Assembly (NCBI RefSeq): GCF_003479405.1
Contig: NZ_QUHB01000016.1
Span: forward strand, 5,881 to 48,639
Origin: Eubacterium sp. AF16-48
GTDB lineage: Bacteria > Bacillota > Clostridia > Lachnospirales > Lachnospiraceae
Direction of reading: 5' to 3'
DNA: 42,759 nucleotides
How positions within the stretch are numbered: the stretch's first letter is position 1; the number at the start of each line of letters is the position of its first letter. A program made the position numbers and the translations under genes. Under the pieces are notes generated by a model. That model was given only the letters and a program-made list of their open reading frames with translations. It ran no database searches and was not told the origin of the DNA. Shown here piece by piece: positions 42,669 to 42,759 of the stretch.

Positions 42669-42759
42669 ATAAATCATTTGGATGCTGTGAGAGAAATATA
42701 ATCTGAAAATAAACCAGGAAAAGATTGATTTCATAAGAAATTCCCGGTAGGAAATATGC

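Overview
The window is an AT-rich chromosomal segment centred on a replication origin. Gene content, gene order and protein style point to a Clostridia (Lachnospiraceae-like) Firmicute: an S4-domain gene between dnaN and recF, three perfect parS sites before parA, a DUF4446 gene after parB, a CsfV/RsiV/PdaV-type sigma locus, and an ntp-style V/A-type ATPase. Nothing allows a species-level call.

Layout. (1) 1-11.4 kb, minus strand, leading away from the origin: dnaA, dnaN, S4-domain protein, recF, gyrB, gyrA, two-subunit class I fumarase, and a truncated plsC acyltransferase. (2) oriC is bipartite: about 290 bp between dnaA and dnaN and about 530 bp between dnaA and rpmH, both full of a non-canonical DnaA-box-like 9-mer, TTATTAACA. 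(3) 11.4-21.5 kb, plus strand: rpmH, rnpA, yidD, yidC, jag, mnmE, mnmG, rsmG, a coiled-coil gene, parA, parB and DUF4446, with three parS sites at 18.7-19.0 kb. (4) 21.7-25.5 kb: an ECF sigma factor, an RsiV-like anti-sigma factor and a polysaccharide deacetylase behind an ECF-type promoter, then a LytTR regulator with a LiaF-like membrane protein. Both are envelope-stress modules. (5) 25.5-32.6 kb: a phosphotransferase-like protein, serS, tRNA-Arg(CCT), a VanZ-family protein, a small membrane protein, a DEDDh exonuclease, a tyrosine-recombinase-fold protein that has lost catalytic residues, and a D,D-carboxypeptidase. (6) 32.7-41.6 kb, minus strand: a nine-gene V/A-type ATPase operon in the order H-C-I-K-F-E-A-B-D, preceded by a structured attenuator-like RNA. 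(7) 41.7-42.8 kb: trmB followed by tandem repeats.

How it fits together. The first half is the replication, segregation and RNA-modification core, with almost every gene co-oriented with fork movement away from oriC. From 25.5 kb on, several units, including the long ATPase operon, run head-on to the right-hand fork.

The observations I rate highest are: the variant DnaA boxes together with an altered DNA-contacting signature in DnaA; a TAA-repeat (DnaA-trio-like) stretch beside an AT-rich unwinding candidate; the complete lysozyme-response-type sigma locus with a recognisable ECF promoter; the catalytically degenerate recombinase; the LytTR direct repeats with exact 21-bp spacing; the attenuator-like RNA before the ATPase operon; and 74-bp tandem repeats after trmB. 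All family assignments come from reading motifs by eye; no database search was run.
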